Below are positions 38,201-55,340 of a DNA stretch of 64,000 bases, piece by piece. This DNA comes from Misgurnus anguillicaudatus. Taxonomy: Eukaryota; Chordata; Actinopteri; Cypriniformes; Cobitidae. Made by a program: the position numbers and the translations under genes. The notes below the pieces were generated by a model. It ran no database searches. It saw only the letters and a list, made by a program, of their open reading frames with translations, and had not been told where the DNA came from. How positions within the stretch are numbered: position 1 is the stretch's first letter; every line of letters begins with the position of its first letter. The stretch lies in assembly GCF_027580225.2 (NCBI RefSeq), contig NC_073348.2:26182501-26246500 (forward strand). The letters are read 5' to 3'.

Positions 38201-39612
38201 AATAGTATGGCAAAACAAAGTTTTAACTACTCTAACACACTTTCGGTGTAAAAAATTTAAATTAAGGTTAAGATCGGCCTCCTTAAATGATGGGTGCATT
38301 GTTAACCCTATTATACAAACTGTACAGTAAATAATGCAAAATATTGTACATAACAAAGAGCATACATTTAAACATTAGACAACCTAAAGGTCACTGTCTT
38401 GATTTAAAAAATAATGTTCACATTATCACTAAACACACAAAGTATACAGGACTGATGAGAGCAGAGAAATGAAATGCTGAAGAAGTTTATGTCTGTGAAT
38501 TCAGACACCTGAAGGACTCTCTGTTGATGTATTTTCCACACAGATGAAAGGCTTCGTCCAGCGTCCGGGACACTTCCTCATTTGCCTCATCGTCTGAGCT
38601 GAGATCTTCCAAACAGGTGAGCAGCTGGGCGATCCGCTGGCGCAGTATCAGTCGTCCTGAAGTAGACTGTGATGCGGTGCTGGATGTGCTGTCTGAGCGA
38701 GCACGCGGGATGTCCAACATGTCACACATCTTACTAATGTTTTTCCACAATACAACTGACGGACTGAGAGACGATTTATGATAACCAGGCGTTCAGCTGA
38801 AGTTGATAGATAGATTCACTATCACACTGTACTAAAAAAATTAAATTAGAGGTATTTACTTACTCCTGTTGTGCCAAATGGGACAAGAATGTTCAGATGT
38901 CCAGTAAAAGTACAAAGATCCAAGAGCTGGTTAAGGTTTAGACTTTTTATTTCCTACCTAAAATAGCCGTTTGCTGTTCTTTTCCAAATCAGTTTTCACA
39001 ATTTCCAAGATATCCCAGATTCTTCCAGAAAATGTTAATTTTGTCTCCTTTGTCCTTTTAACAAAATGTTTTAGTCCTGGAAATCTGTAGATTTCAGTAG
39101 TTCACAATACTTTATTTTGATTTATTGTCTGCATGCCTTTTCTTTAGGCACTGTGAGTAACAAAATGGATAAGCTGAAATAAAGAAATGAGATTTGGAGA
39201 GTTTCTGGGATTAGAAACTAACCTGCAAACACGTGAAACAGGTCAGAGGTACAAATGCAGAAATGGCAGGTCTAATCTGTAAATCACTGTGTGTATTGTT
39301 ACATGGCTTGAGTGACGAAATTAAATTTCAACAGATACTAATCTGGTCTCTAGAAGTATTGGCCTAACAATGTGATTATTTATTTCACCTTACAAAAACT
39401 TGTTTTTCCAAAGATTTGGGGCAATGTCTACGTATGACAAGGATAAAGTGAACTTTGGTATACAAACATTTTTGCAGTTTTTAATAACAATGCTATAGCT
39501 TGCCATAAAGTTATACAACTCAAATGTTGGGATTAATCAGATTTGTGTTTAAGCTCTTGTAAATCTTCAACATCTTATGAAACACATACCAACATATTTG
39601 TCCAAACAGGTC

Positions 39613-39643
<31 letters not shown>

Positions 39644-41625
39644 AGAGTTTAATTTTTGCCTCACTATTTAAATGGGACATTTCACAAAAGTTTTTTAAGA
39701 TGTCAAATACATCTTTGGTGTAATCACAGTACATATGTGTAGATCTAGCTCAAAATATCAGATATTTTTTATAACATGTTAAAATTGTCACTTTGTAGGT
39801 GTGAGCAAAATGTGCAGTTTGGGGTGTGTCCTTGTAAATGCAAATAAGCTGATCTCTGCACTAAATGGCAGTGCCATAGTTGGATAGTGCAGATTAAGGG
39901 GCAGTATTATCCCCTTCTGACATCACAAGGGGAGCCAAATTTCAATGACCATTTTTTTCACACGCTTACAGAGACGGGTTTATCAAAACTAAGTTATAGA
40001 AGCACTGGGGACCCAATTATTAGCCTGGCTCTGCCCTCCTTCGTGCTTCCGCTTAATTTTCATTTCGCTTCAGTACTACGTCTGGGCCTGCTGTGTAGAG
40101 TTTCGTTTTCTCCTGCAAAAATCTGCAGGTCCAATCAGCGAACAGAGGGGGGTGGCTTAGAACGATGACGTTGAGGTCGTGTGTCAGTAATGGCAGCGGA
40201 GAAAGACGTGAGAAAAGCTATTCGGTCCGTTGTTGCAAAACTGCCGTATATACAGAAATTAAAGCCGGAGCAAGAACAATGTTTGCTAAGTTTTGTTGGT
40301 CTGATCATTCGGACTTGTTGTTTCCGGCCGGTTTCGGCGCATGACATATGTCACGACCAAACGTTAGCGATCGCCTATGGCAGATCCTGAGTGACTCTGG
40401 GCAGATCCAATAGTTTTAAACTTCAACAGAGGACCCTCCTTAACGGAAGTAACAGTTTGCAATGGAGCGTGGCCAGACTCTCTGTACAAATGAAATGAAT
40501 GTACGAGAGTCTGGTTGGACCAGGCTACCCAATTATAGCACTTAAACATCGAAAAGTCAGATTTTCATGATATGTCCCCTTTAAATCTAAATACTAATGT
40601 CAGCGCACTAACCATGGGGCTATCAGCGACTACAATTCTTCTCATTTTTGATGTAAACACATTAACTTAATAAGTCGCTTTAGATAAACTCACATGAAAA
40701 GAATACTCTAGTAACTTTAAATGACTATAGTAAACTGTAGTTAATTATAGTATACTGTAGTATATAACAGTAATTACTACACTTTGATAATGTGGCCTTA
40801 AAGTGTTTGTAGCATGAACTGAGGAACTGCAGTACTTTAAATACTGTATATAGATTAGTATTTAAGGTTTGAAAACACTAACGTATCTAAAATGTTACTA
40901 CAGTTTACTAAAGTTAATACTAAAGCCTACTATAGTATTTTTATGTGGGTGGCATCTTTTGCATAAATGTACATTTGAAATGTCTATTTTTGTCCTTGGT
41001 TGGCATAACTGTTATATTTTTACAATCATAACAGGGTACATTTTATACCTCTCTCTCATCAGCTTTAAAGGAGACATCATGAAAATCTGACTTTTTTCAT
41101 GTTTAAGTGCTATAATTGGGTCCCCAGTGCTTCTATCAACCTAGAAAATGTGACAAAAAACAACCCAGTAACTTAGTTTTGGTAAACCATTCTCTGCAGG
41201 CATGTAAAAAAATAAGTCATTAAAATTTGGCTCCCCTTGTGATGTCAGAAGGGGATAATACCATCCCTTAATCTGCACTATCCAACCACGGCCATTTAGT
41301 GCAGAGATCAGCTCATTTGCATTTTAAGGGACACACCCAAAAACAGCACATTTTTGCTCACACCTACAAAGTGGCAATTTTAATATGCTATAATAAATTA
41401 TCTATATGATATATTGAGCTAAAACTTCACATACGTACTCTGGGGACACCAAAGATTTGACATCTTAAAAAAGTCTTGTGATGTCTCCTTTAAACTCTTG
41501 CTCTCTGGTTGGTGGATCTATTTCTTATTTACTTTCTCATATCTCATTCTCCTGGTGTTTTTTTTTGTGTTGAATTTGATGTTGATGTTACCTGTGAGTC
41601 TGATGTCCGTGTCTGCATCCATCAT
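29136..41625 (-). CDS. inpp5k: Inositol polyphosphate 5-phosphatase K (SKIP), 13 coding exons
   Basis: Joined coding exons, 5' to 3' on the minus strand: 41625-41592, 38755-38509, 38086-37982, 36054-35946, 35291-35175, 34259-34084, 34004-33893, 32543-32434, 30536-30326, 30114-29977, 29859-29776, 29410-29306, 29204-29136. They total 1617 nt in one frame: 538 residues plus stop, with GT-AG ends throughout. Catalytic landmarks of the family: MVTWNVGT (97-104), GLQEVN (129-134, Mg-binding Glu), WFGDLNFRI (267-275), [10 protein letters not shown] (342-351) and SDHKPV (395-400). A SKICH domain spans about 412-520. Family role: removal of the 5-phosphate from PI(4,5)P2 and PI(3,4,5)P3 at the ER and plasma membrane. 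INPP5J has the same domains; adjacency to pitpna favours INPP5K. The human protein is about 448 residues as I recall, so there is an N-terminal extension of about 90 residues. No frame breaks were seen. Confidence 0.9.
29306..29410 (-). CDS. inpp5k: inpp5k exon 13
   Basis: 105 nt, acceptor CTTTAAG, donor TTCCAG|GTAGGTTTC. It encodes [20 protein letters not shown] through IAFSPTFQ, the end of the SKICH domain (human [21 protein letters not shown]). Confidence 0.9.
29776..29859 (-). CDS. inpp5k: inpp5k exon 12
   Basis: 84 nt, acceptor GCGTGCAG, donor GTGACG|GTATGG. It encodes [20 protein letters not shown] and ANGEVVT, the SKICH block aligned with human VGLRDVNDYVSYAWV. The frame stays open beyond the donor to a stop at 29632. 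Confidence 0.9.
29977..30114 (-). CDS. inpp5k: inpp5k exon 11, start of SKICH domain
   Basis: 138 nt, acceptor CACGTAG directly before an in-frame ATG codon, donor TACAAG|GTGAGAAAG. It encodes [19 protein letters not shown] and CDWVGLYK, matching the SKICH start that mediates ER and membrane targeting in this family. The acceptor has a weak pyrimidine tract; an upstream shift would break frame. Confidence 0.88.
30326..30536 (-). CDS. inpp5k: inpp5k exon 10, PAWTDRILW and SDHKP motifs
   Basis: 211 nt, acceptor ACGTTCAG, donor GGAG|GTAAGAAAC. It encodes [17 protein letters not shown], an acidic linker with seven consecutive Asp (369-375) from a GAT repeat, then [16 protein letters not shown]. 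The linker lies where human INPP5K has a non-acidic loop. Confidence 0.93.
32434..32543 (-). CDS. inpp5k: inpp5k exon 9
   Basis: 110 nt, acceptor ACTGTAG, donor ACAAG|GTAGCTTC. It encodes [19 protein letters not shown] then [16 protein letters not shown], matching the human [27 protein letters not shown] region. Ser337 is split with the next exon. Confidence 0.92.
32662..33392. mobile_element. Full-length TTAA palindrome in inpp5k intron 8
   Basis: TTAA at 32662-32665 and 33389-33392. The 723-bp element begins AGGAATAGTCTACTCATTTT and reads as its own near-perfect inverse about a centre at 33027. Some arm blocks (CTTTTGGGAGTACTTCGACT) are exact. No coding capacity. Confidence 0.92.
33640..33755. 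repeat. Fragment related to the 32666-33388 family
   Basis: GCGCTGTACAAAAATTAAGT then TACTACAATATTGAAAACAGTG and TTTTCCTTTAAT resemble a diverged right end of the palindrome family. A matching left end was not seen. Confidence 0.45.
33893..34004 (-). CDS. inpp5k: inpp5k exon 8, FGDLN active-site block
   Basis: 112 nt, acceptor CTTCTAG, donor GATCAG|GTTAGAC. It encodes [20 protein letters not shown], carrying the conserved Asp270 and Asn272 of the active site, and ends NLLWGKDQ. Confidence 0.93.
34084..34259 (-). CDS. inpp5k: inpp5k exon 7
   Basis: 176 nt, acceptor CTCCAG, donor CACAA|GTCAGT. It encodes [15 protein letters not shown], then LNCHLAAHM (family NCHL block), then a segment ending HVLDHK, with the Lys codon split. 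Phase 0 start follows the preceding TGG exactly. Confidence 0.92.
34438..34981 (+). pseudogene. Internally deleted Tc1-like transposon in inpp5k intron 6
   Basis: TA-flanked element 34440-34979 with inverted ends (CTAAAGGATTATTAGGAACA). The plus strand retains the end of a Tc1-type transposase: [13 protein letters not shown] (second catalytic Asp), then [19 protein letters not shown] and a C-terminal tail. In-frame stops and loss of the N-terminal half make it dead. Confidence 0.88.
35175..35291 (-). CDS. inpp5k: inpp5k exon 6
   Basis: 117 nt, acceptor TTTTTAG, donor TACTGG|GTATGAG. It encodes [20 protein letters not shown] through TGLFGYW, the block matching the human RMQGILLLVFAKYQHL and TPTGLFGYWGNKGG segments. 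Confidence 0.92.
35946..36054 (-). CDS. inpp5k: inpp5k exon 5
   Basis: 109 nt, acceptor TTGCAG, donor GTCAAG|GTATATG. It begins by completing Gly129 and gives LQEVN with the Mg-binding Glu132, then [19 protein letters not shown] as in human INPP5K (NDSWSSFLMDVLSP). Confidence 0.92.
36586..37074. mobile_element. MITE copy 1 (CTCTTTCCCTGCC ends), inpp5k intron 4
   Basis: AACTCTTTCCCTGCTATTGACGA-type left end (36586) and GCTGGCGGGGAAAGAGTT right end. Contains ATTTCCGGCTATCCGC and ACCTACCCATATTTGAGAGG. A second copy follows directly in the same orientation. Confidence 0.75.
37124..37618. mobile_element. MITE copy 2 (CTTTCCCTGCC ends) with nested TTAA element
   Basis: Same order as copy 1 (CTTTCCCTGCCGATGACGAG to GCTGGCGGGGAAAGAGTT), interrupted at 37297-37520. 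Confidence 0.75.
37297..37520. mobile_element. 216-bp TTAA MITE nested in copy 2
   Basis: TTAA on both sides; perfect 13-bp inverted ends (AGGCGGAGTCCAC). The interior shares GAAAGCCAATGTTGA and CCCGCCCCACACATACGCAA with 4402-4759. Confidence 0.9.
37982..38086 (-). CDS. inpp5k: inpp5k exon 4, start of phosphatase domain
   Basis: 105 nt, acceptor GTTTAG, donor ATTGG|GTGGGT. It encodes [17 protein letters not shown] through DLYVIG, the first conserved block of the 5-phosphatase fold. Split codons at both ends (Arg94, Gly129) match the neighbouring exons. Confidence 0.92.
38509..38755 (-). CDS. inpp5k: inpp5k exon 3, N-terminal extension
   Basis: A 247-nt exon, acceptor GTCAG, donor CTTCAG|GTGTCTG. 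It encodes residues 12-94: a Ser/Thr-rich stretch ([15 protein letters not shown]), a helical segment ([18 protein letters not shown]), an acidic SSDDEANEE and then [11 protein letters not shown] leading into the phosphatase domain. I do not recall an equivalent in human INPP5K. Confidence 0.8.
39617..39642. repeat. (ATT)n microsatellite
   Basis: About eight ATT units in inpp5k intron 2. Confidence 0.9.
39668..40584 (-). mobile_element. TTAA MITE in inpp5k intron 2, reverse copy with nested insertion
   Basis: TTAA at 39668-39671 and 40581-40584. The sequence is the reverse complement of the copy at 41069-41489 (TGACATCACAAGGGGAGCCA, CATGATATGTCCCCT). It is split at 40020 by a 507-bp insertion. 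Confidence 0.85.
40012..40536 (+). pseudogene. Insertion carrying a RecQ-like helicase fragment
   Basis: Element 40021-40527 begins TAGCCTGG and ends CCAGGCTA, and CCCAATTAT (9 bp) flanks it on both sides. A plus frame from 40190 reads [20 protein letters not shown] then [15 protein letters not shown], as at the start of RecQ-like helicase ORFs that I recall in fish repeats. A frame shift then gives LFPAGFGA where a Walker A motif (PTGxGKS) would lie. Non-functional remnant. Confidence 0.65.
41065..41493 (+). mobile_element. TTAA MITE in inpp5k intron 2, forward copy
   Basis: TTAA at 41065-41068 and 41490-41493; ends AGGAGACATCATGAAAATCT and TGTGATGTCTCCT. Intact relative of 39668-40584. A truncated third copy lies at about 58875-59018. 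Confidence 0.88.
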
Positions 41626-41646
41626 TCAGCGAGCTCATAGTCGAAC
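41592..41646 (-). CDS. inpp5k: inpp5k exon 2, start codon exon
   Basis: Acceptor CCCACAG precedes 41646 and the donor after 41592 is CACAG|GTAACATC. Two adjacent ATGs (41625 and 41622) begin [11 protein letters not shown], then one base of a split Val codon. The phase fits only the acceptor at 38756-38757 of the next exon, which supports this start over an ATG inside exon 3 at 38729. Confidence 0.65.
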
Positions 41647-41916
41647 CTGTGGGCAAACACATAAAGCATTTAGACAAACACTGTTGATCCTGCCTCATCC
41701 CCTCAAAAACCTTTTAACATGATGATTTTTTATTCAATATAGTAATGATGAAAAATGGCAGGTCTCGTGCGTTACAAAGGCGTACCATAAACGATAATAT
41801 AATTACTCAAACGAAAGATGATTATTTGCGGCTCAAAATATGACTTGCAAAATCAACCCAAGTAACTTAAATGATTTCAATCATAAATAAGATAAACAAT
41901 CGACAAAATGTTTTAC

Positions 41917-41985
41917 CTTCAGTAGTTTGCGTCGCTTCAGATGTCGTCTTAAATCCTTTATTCCTCATTTGTGATAAAGTTTAGT
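41917..41985 (-). other. inpp5k: inpp5k candidate 5' untranslated exon (upstream edge approximate)
   Basis: A donor (GAAG then GTAAAAC) ends this exon at 41917. It would splice to the acceptor at 41647-41648, in front of the exon holding the start codon. The upstream edge and transcription start cannot be seen, so the upper limit is arbitrary. An ATG at 41968 opens a frame different from the main one. Inferred from splice signals only. Confidence 0.45.
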
Positions 41986-41999
41986 GTTTACTCCCTCTC

Positions 42000-44900
42000 G
42001 TGTACTCGCGTACTCGCTTTTACTCTACACAGAGAGACAGTAGCTCTTAAAGACACAGTGCTTCTTTTAAACGACGTAAAGGTTTTATAGATTCGGTTGT
42101 GTCCTTACTAGATACTACGTGAATAAATCAGATACTTTCTATTAATTCTTACTTTGCTAGTTTTGGTTTTGTTCAGTATTAGCAGTCTATAGTATGCAGT
42201 AAGATAAAAAAAAATTATAAAAAATTCTAAAATATTTTATTATGTATTTTACTAAACGTGACTTAAGTTGTAAGTTGTTTTCCAACAGTTCCTTTAAACA
42301 GTACTCTACTCATACCATGGAGAAGCCATTAACATCATTCCCACGTCAAGGACACTAGCATACTGTTTGATGATATATCGTGGTTTAGTAATTTATAAAG
42401 AAAAATAATCCTGCCTTTGAGGATTTCCTCAACATAGACCTTGGAGATTCGCATTTCTTTCAAAGCTGATCTTAATGAGGACTTTTGTAGAAACCATGTT
42501 GAGAGTAAATTTGACTTTTTAAAAATTCCCATTTTGCTTTCTTTGAAGTTTCCCTAAACTCCAAAACACACATTTTTCTTGAATGAATTGTACAGATTAA
42601 AATTATTGTATGTTATAATTAAAATAATAATAGTACTCATGCCTATATAATACTTGTCGTATATCATAGCTAAATTAATTAACATTACCCTTGTTGGCTT
42701 TTGATTGATTATAATTAATTATTTAGCTAATAAATAAGTGACATACCCATTACTAATAAAATTCAACCCCAAATTTGAACCAAACACATCACCCTCTCTG
42801 AAGGCCTCATGAGCAGGGTTTTGCTTAATCTGTTTTAATCCTGATTAGACTGAAGATTTAATTGGAAGGGGTAAGCGGTTCCCGCCTCCACCATGTCTTT
42901 TGATTGCTCAATCTGCACAGCATCTCGACTTGTGTATGAATGAGTGTGTTTTGGGTTTGTGTCCTGACTCCTGAGTGGGACAGGCCAGACTGAAAGTCGT
43001 AACGTCTGCACGAGCACCACAGCTAACAGAACATGTGCGCTGACCTGACCATTTCTGTGCTACATTAAAAGGGACTAAAGGGAATCAGGCCCACAGGGAC
43101 TAAAGTATATGTCCATCCAGTGCATTATGCACATTAACATTCATGCATTTGGCAGATGACTTAATTCAAAGCTATTTACAGTGCATTATAGTTATACATT
43201 TCTTCAGTATGTGTGTTCCCTGGGAATTGAAAGTATGACGTTTGCGTCCTTGCTGAAAAACTTGTTTATTTATTTAATTATTTTTTATTATTTTATTATT
43301 TTTAAAGATTTTTTATTACTAAAAAATGACTAAAAAACGTTTTTCAAAGTTTATTTCTTTTTTCCACATCTCCAAAAGTTGTTTTATTGGAAGAAAAGAT
43401 GACAAAAGGCACCAATCCAACCTTAAACAAAATAAAGAAACAGATGACATGACGGAGGGTGGGGTGAAGGAAAACATGAATTCATAAATATTGTTTATTT
43501 TTGGGATATTTGGAATCACAGGGTTTTATTTCTGACAACAAACTGTGAAATCTAACAACACCATATTTATGACAAAGTTTTACTGTGATCTGCCTCATGT
43601 CATGTAATACAAACTATAATGACCATTTCATCTAGACAGTGAAGTCTGTAAATCAAACACCAGCTTGTGCTGGTTTAATGCGCCTTTGAAAAATCATAAA
43701 CGTGGCTTTGTTCACAGTGTCATGTTTGAAGGGATTTTAAAAGTGACAGCTCACAGCAAAATACAACAACAATCATTGAATGAAAACATTGCATTTAGAC
43801 ACCATCCTGCCAAAGAGAGGCGGCCGTTGAATGAGGGGCGGGGCCAGTGACAGTAATGGGTGGAGATTATCCGAGGGTTCATTAACATCACTTCAGGTCT
43901 TATTTGTAATCGAGAGGAGGCAGCAGAAATTCCTTAAACCATCATTTTCTTGTACGTCTAATGAACCAAAAATGCATTTTTAAAGGACAAGATCAAATAA
44001 AATCATATGAAAATACAATAACCTCAACCACAGACAATATCCAGCCATTACTAACCACTAAATGTAATGGGAGGCTGTGCTGATAGCCTGGCAGGAGAAT
44101 CTGAACTATAGGAATATAGTTTTATATTTATTATATATATATATTTTTATATGTGTGTGTTCATCTACATTTATTTATATATTATATACAATTCAATACA
44201 TCCATACCTTATCAAGATTAAACTCAGGACCAATGCAGTTCTGGTGTATTGCTAAAGGATGTGTTATGGCAATGATGTCAAGGAGGAAGATTGTACTAAC
44301 ACAACTCAATCTGCCAACCTACATTCACTTCCCAAGAATTCAATTTAACCTCATAGGCTACATGAGGAAATTTAACTCCCTCTCAGTGGATTTAGGTGAA
44401 TATTTTACTGCATATCATGGGTCCTGAGCATTGCTGAAAAGAAATACAGGGGTGTAAACCTCCATTTTCTTACATGTCTTACATGTCGGATGTCTCTGTC
44501 GCGCCGAAACAACAAACACTGAGAACTTCAAACACGCACGCACATCCATACGCAAATCACGTGACAGGAAAAAGACTTAAAAATCCACACTCAACCATTT
44601 TCTTTGTCCCTCCAACCCATTTAATATAAATAAAACTATAGGAATAATTGGAAGTCCTAATGTAACATTCAGAGATTTAGGAGTTATCTTAAACAATAGT
44701 GTTTTGAGAGGTTGGTGAAATGGAAGGTAAGTATTATTGCTAATATCTGGATAAATGTTTTTGTTTATCCTCAGGACAAGTTATACAAGGGAAGTAAGAT
44801 GAATAATCCTTCAACAAAACATGTTTCATTTTCTTATTAGGTTCCAAATATGTGAATAATGTTATGAAAAACTATTTTGAGCACCATGACTGACAACAAC

Positions 44901-45541
44901 AACAAAAAAATCGAACTTAAACCATTTTTTTAAATGACAAATTGTTGTCTCAGTTTAACCTATGAAACAATAAGTAAAGAAGCGGGTGGGGCTTGATCTT
45001 TGATGTAACCAATTAAAAAGGGTGAGGGACAGCTACACCTGTCCTTTAATACACAACCAAAATTATGTTGACCAACGTAAATTGTCACACACAATAGAAA
45101 ACAGAAACACAAGACAATGAAAACCTGCATCATTAATACTGATGCACACATAACCGATCAGTTAACAAACAATTAATACTTTAAATTTCAGCTTATTTCA
45201 AGGGCATGTGTCTGATACTGTTCAATAGAGCTGAGATGATCAGAATAAGCCGTATTCAATATGACGGTTTAACCTGATCTTAGCTTAAACATGACCGAGC
45301 AGCTTCTAGTCAAGATGAGTTGAATGTTTCAGTGCAGGGTCACGGTATGGTACCCTACTATACTATGGTAAAGATTCAGAGACACACCTAAAAGGCTGAT
45401 AGGTTGAAAAGATTTAAATTATAAAAGTAGAATGAATTGAAACCATACAGCAACAAAAACAAATCACCAAGATTAAAACAAAACATATAAACGTTTTTTT
45501 TTTTCCGCAAAAACAGACACTGAAAAACTTTGAAGAATAAT
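42000..45541. other. Between inpp5k 5' exon and pitpna 3' end; no gene seen
   Basis: Bases just above 41985 should hold the inpp5k promoter; no TATA or CpG cluster was convincing. 43135-43200 (GCATTTGGCAGATGACTTAA) is a short fish-repeat fragment. A plus frame at 44077-44427 has no support. Confidence 0.4.
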
Positions 45542-45824
45542 GGCTGCGTTCGAAATCGCATATTTGAATCAGTAAATAGTATGAATGTGTGGACATTCGG
45601 ACATACTACATTCGCCATGTTGTCATAGTCATTTGCGTCACGTCATCTCCATTCACAAATCCTCTCCCATGGCCTCATGGGAACAAAAGTGTCCATCGAA
45701 AGCACACTTCAGAATCTAGCCGGAAGTCGTAGGTCATCCGTGTACTTATACTGTGGATTCGGACATACATTTTTTGTTTCGCACCTACTATATAGTAGGA
45801 AAGTATGCGGTTTCAAACGCAGCC
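45542..45824. mobile_element. MITE with GGCTGCGTTCGAAATCGCAT ends
   Basis: Right end ATGCGGTTTCAAACGCAGCC is the imperfect inverse. Subterminal TACTATATAGTA. Same family as 46771-47074 and 49025-49121. Confidence 0.82.
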
Positions 45825-46211
45825 AATCACTTAAAAACCCTGTTTGAACACCTGTCACAATAACTCAACTGCCAATAGATATTCTGAATATATATGTACA
45901 CACAAATATTTTCTGCTTTACATACAATTTAACATCTTTAAACAACTTTGTTGAGTGCCAGACAATAATGTAGCGATCTGACAAAGAGCTCTGGCTGAAC
46001 ATCCCTGTGCTGGTTACGCAGGTAGACTTCACAAATCGGGCATAACTTTTGAACGGGGATGACAGCCTGTTTAAGTCAATGTGCTCCATTGGAAAGGAGG
46101 AATGTTTAGAACGAAGAGTTGGATGAAGGACTACATTAAAAAGACTTTAAGGGGGTATGATGCTGCTGGTCCTCCAGAAGTTCAGGTCCGATCTGAGAGA
46201 GATAGTGATGG

Positions 46212-46257
<46 letters not shown>
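46212..46257. repeat. (GA)n microsatellite
   Basis: About 22 GA units. Confidence 0.95.
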
Positions 46258-46259
<2 letters not shown>

Positions 46260-46289
46260 ATAACAGTCCATTCATATGAGGCGAAATCG

Positions 46290-46575
46290 TTAAAGGAACA
46301 GTATGTAGGATTGTGGCCAAAAGTGGTATTGCAATCACAAAACTTGTGGCTAAAACTGGTACTGCAATCACACAGCTGGTGGCCAATACACAAAATGACA
46401 ACATAAACATCAGTTGAGGGCTGCAACTCCACTTTTTAAATTACAATATCCTGGCCATACCACTGTTGTGAGTGACACAAGTATTTGAAATGAAAATGAT
46501 TTCTTAATGTATAGTGACATATCAGGACCATTTTATGATTAATTGATATAAATGTCTTACATACTGTTCCTTTAA
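46290..46575. mobile_element. TTAA MITE (AGGAACAGTATGTAGGA ends)
   Basis: TTAA at 46290-46293 and 46572-46575; right end TGTCTTACATACTGTTCCT is the inverse of the left. 278 bp. Confidence 0.88.
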
Positions 46576-46770
46576 CGCTTGATGTAAAGCTTGTCTAAGT
46601 GGCGGCAACACATGCTCCGGTCTTGCATAAACGTAATTGACTGGCTCGCACTAGGTAATTTGCATAAAGCGATCTGATTGGCTGATGCATGCATTGGCGC
46701 TTGAAAAGTTGAGAAAAGTCCAACTTCTGCCACGAGCAATGGCAGTGACACCATAGATATATACACTAGG

Positions 46771-47074
46771 GCTGCGTCCAAAACCGCATACTGTACAGTA
46801 GGTACTGAATGAGATAAAATACCTACTTCCTCGATACTGTATAGTATGAATCCTGGTAGTATGAATGAGATTCGAACGTACTACATCCGCCATGTTGCTA
46901 CATCACGTGACATACATCGTCATCACGTCATGTCATTCCAGCGCGAATACAGCCGCGATGTGTCGTCTTCTTCAACTCCTCTCCCGGGGGATCATGGAAT
47001 AGTGAAGTGTTCATCGGTCGCCTACTGCTTTTCACATACTATATAGTATGGAAGTAGGCGGTTTCGGACGCAGC
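46771..47074. mobile_element. MITE with GCTGCGTCCAAAACCGCAT ends
   Basis: Right end TAGGCGGTTTCGGACGCAGC. Shares CATACTATATAGTATG-type sequence with its relatives. Lies within 700 bp downstream of the pitpna stop, possibly in its 3' UTR. Confidence 0.82.
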
Positions 47075-47718
47075 ATAGATGCCGTTTTGGGGTTTTAAGC
47101 ATGCGTCAAAACCGCAGCCATCTTAAAACAGGGGTTTTGTCATAGGAAGTAGCTAGGTAAAGCTACTATCTTCGCCTGTACTTCGAATTCATGGACGATG
47201 TCAGACTTTTGTGCTGCGTATGGATGTTAGGCCTACTAGCACTATGCATTACAGTTAGAAGAAGTAGTTTAATTTTTTTCTGGACTCAATGCTAAATACG
47301 TGTCTGACTGTTAAAGTGAACCAAAAGAAAACCAAGAAAATCACATTCATGATGATTTATGGTGATTTTATTTCCGTTACACCATTGCCTAAAATGACGC
47401 TGATGCGGGGCTCCCCTATTTTAAGATGGCGGCTCTAGTTGACGCATTCGGTCCAATGAACTCCAATGAAATCTATGCAGTGACACGACGTTGACGATTT
47501 CCACAATTCAGTTCGGCAACGCATTACATCACCCATAAAAAGTAAATGATAAGCGTTAAAACTTATGCCCAGTGCGAATGTACCGTAACTGTACTAATAT
47601 AGCTTAATATAAATGTTTTATCATATCACAATTTATGTTTTCAATTAATGACACTAGATGGCGCCAAAGTTTGTGAATTACCATTATGAATGGCAGCATC
47701 TAGCACCACAGAGCATCA
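47075..47718 (-). other. pitpna: Probable pitpna 3' UTR start
   Basis: Follows the pitpna stop on the minus strand. Contains a short GC-rich mirrored pair (TTTTAAGATGGCGGCT and GCCATCTTAAAA, near 47120 and 47420), probably another element. The transcript end is not determined. Confidence 0.4.
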
Positions 47719-55169
<7,451 letters not shown>

Positions 55170-55340
55170 CTATAAGAAACACAAAAGTATGTGATTTCAT
55201 TGATTTCAATCTTTGACATGACCTTATTAAGAATATCAAGATTATAAACAAATTTGGTACTGCAGATAAACAACACTGGTCCGTAGGCCCTTTTTATTTT
55301 ATTTTTTATTTTTATTTATTTCACATACTGTATATAACTT

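Noticed and set aside
38687..38729. ATG at 38729 as inpp5k start
   Set aside because: Possible, but the exon 2 start at 41625 joins in phase and has better context; kept as an alternative only.
43590..43610. Candidate pitpna terminal exon (ATGAGGCAG on minus strand)
   Set aside because: Preceded by AC rather than AG; the exon at 47719-47766 has a good acceptor and the expected tail.
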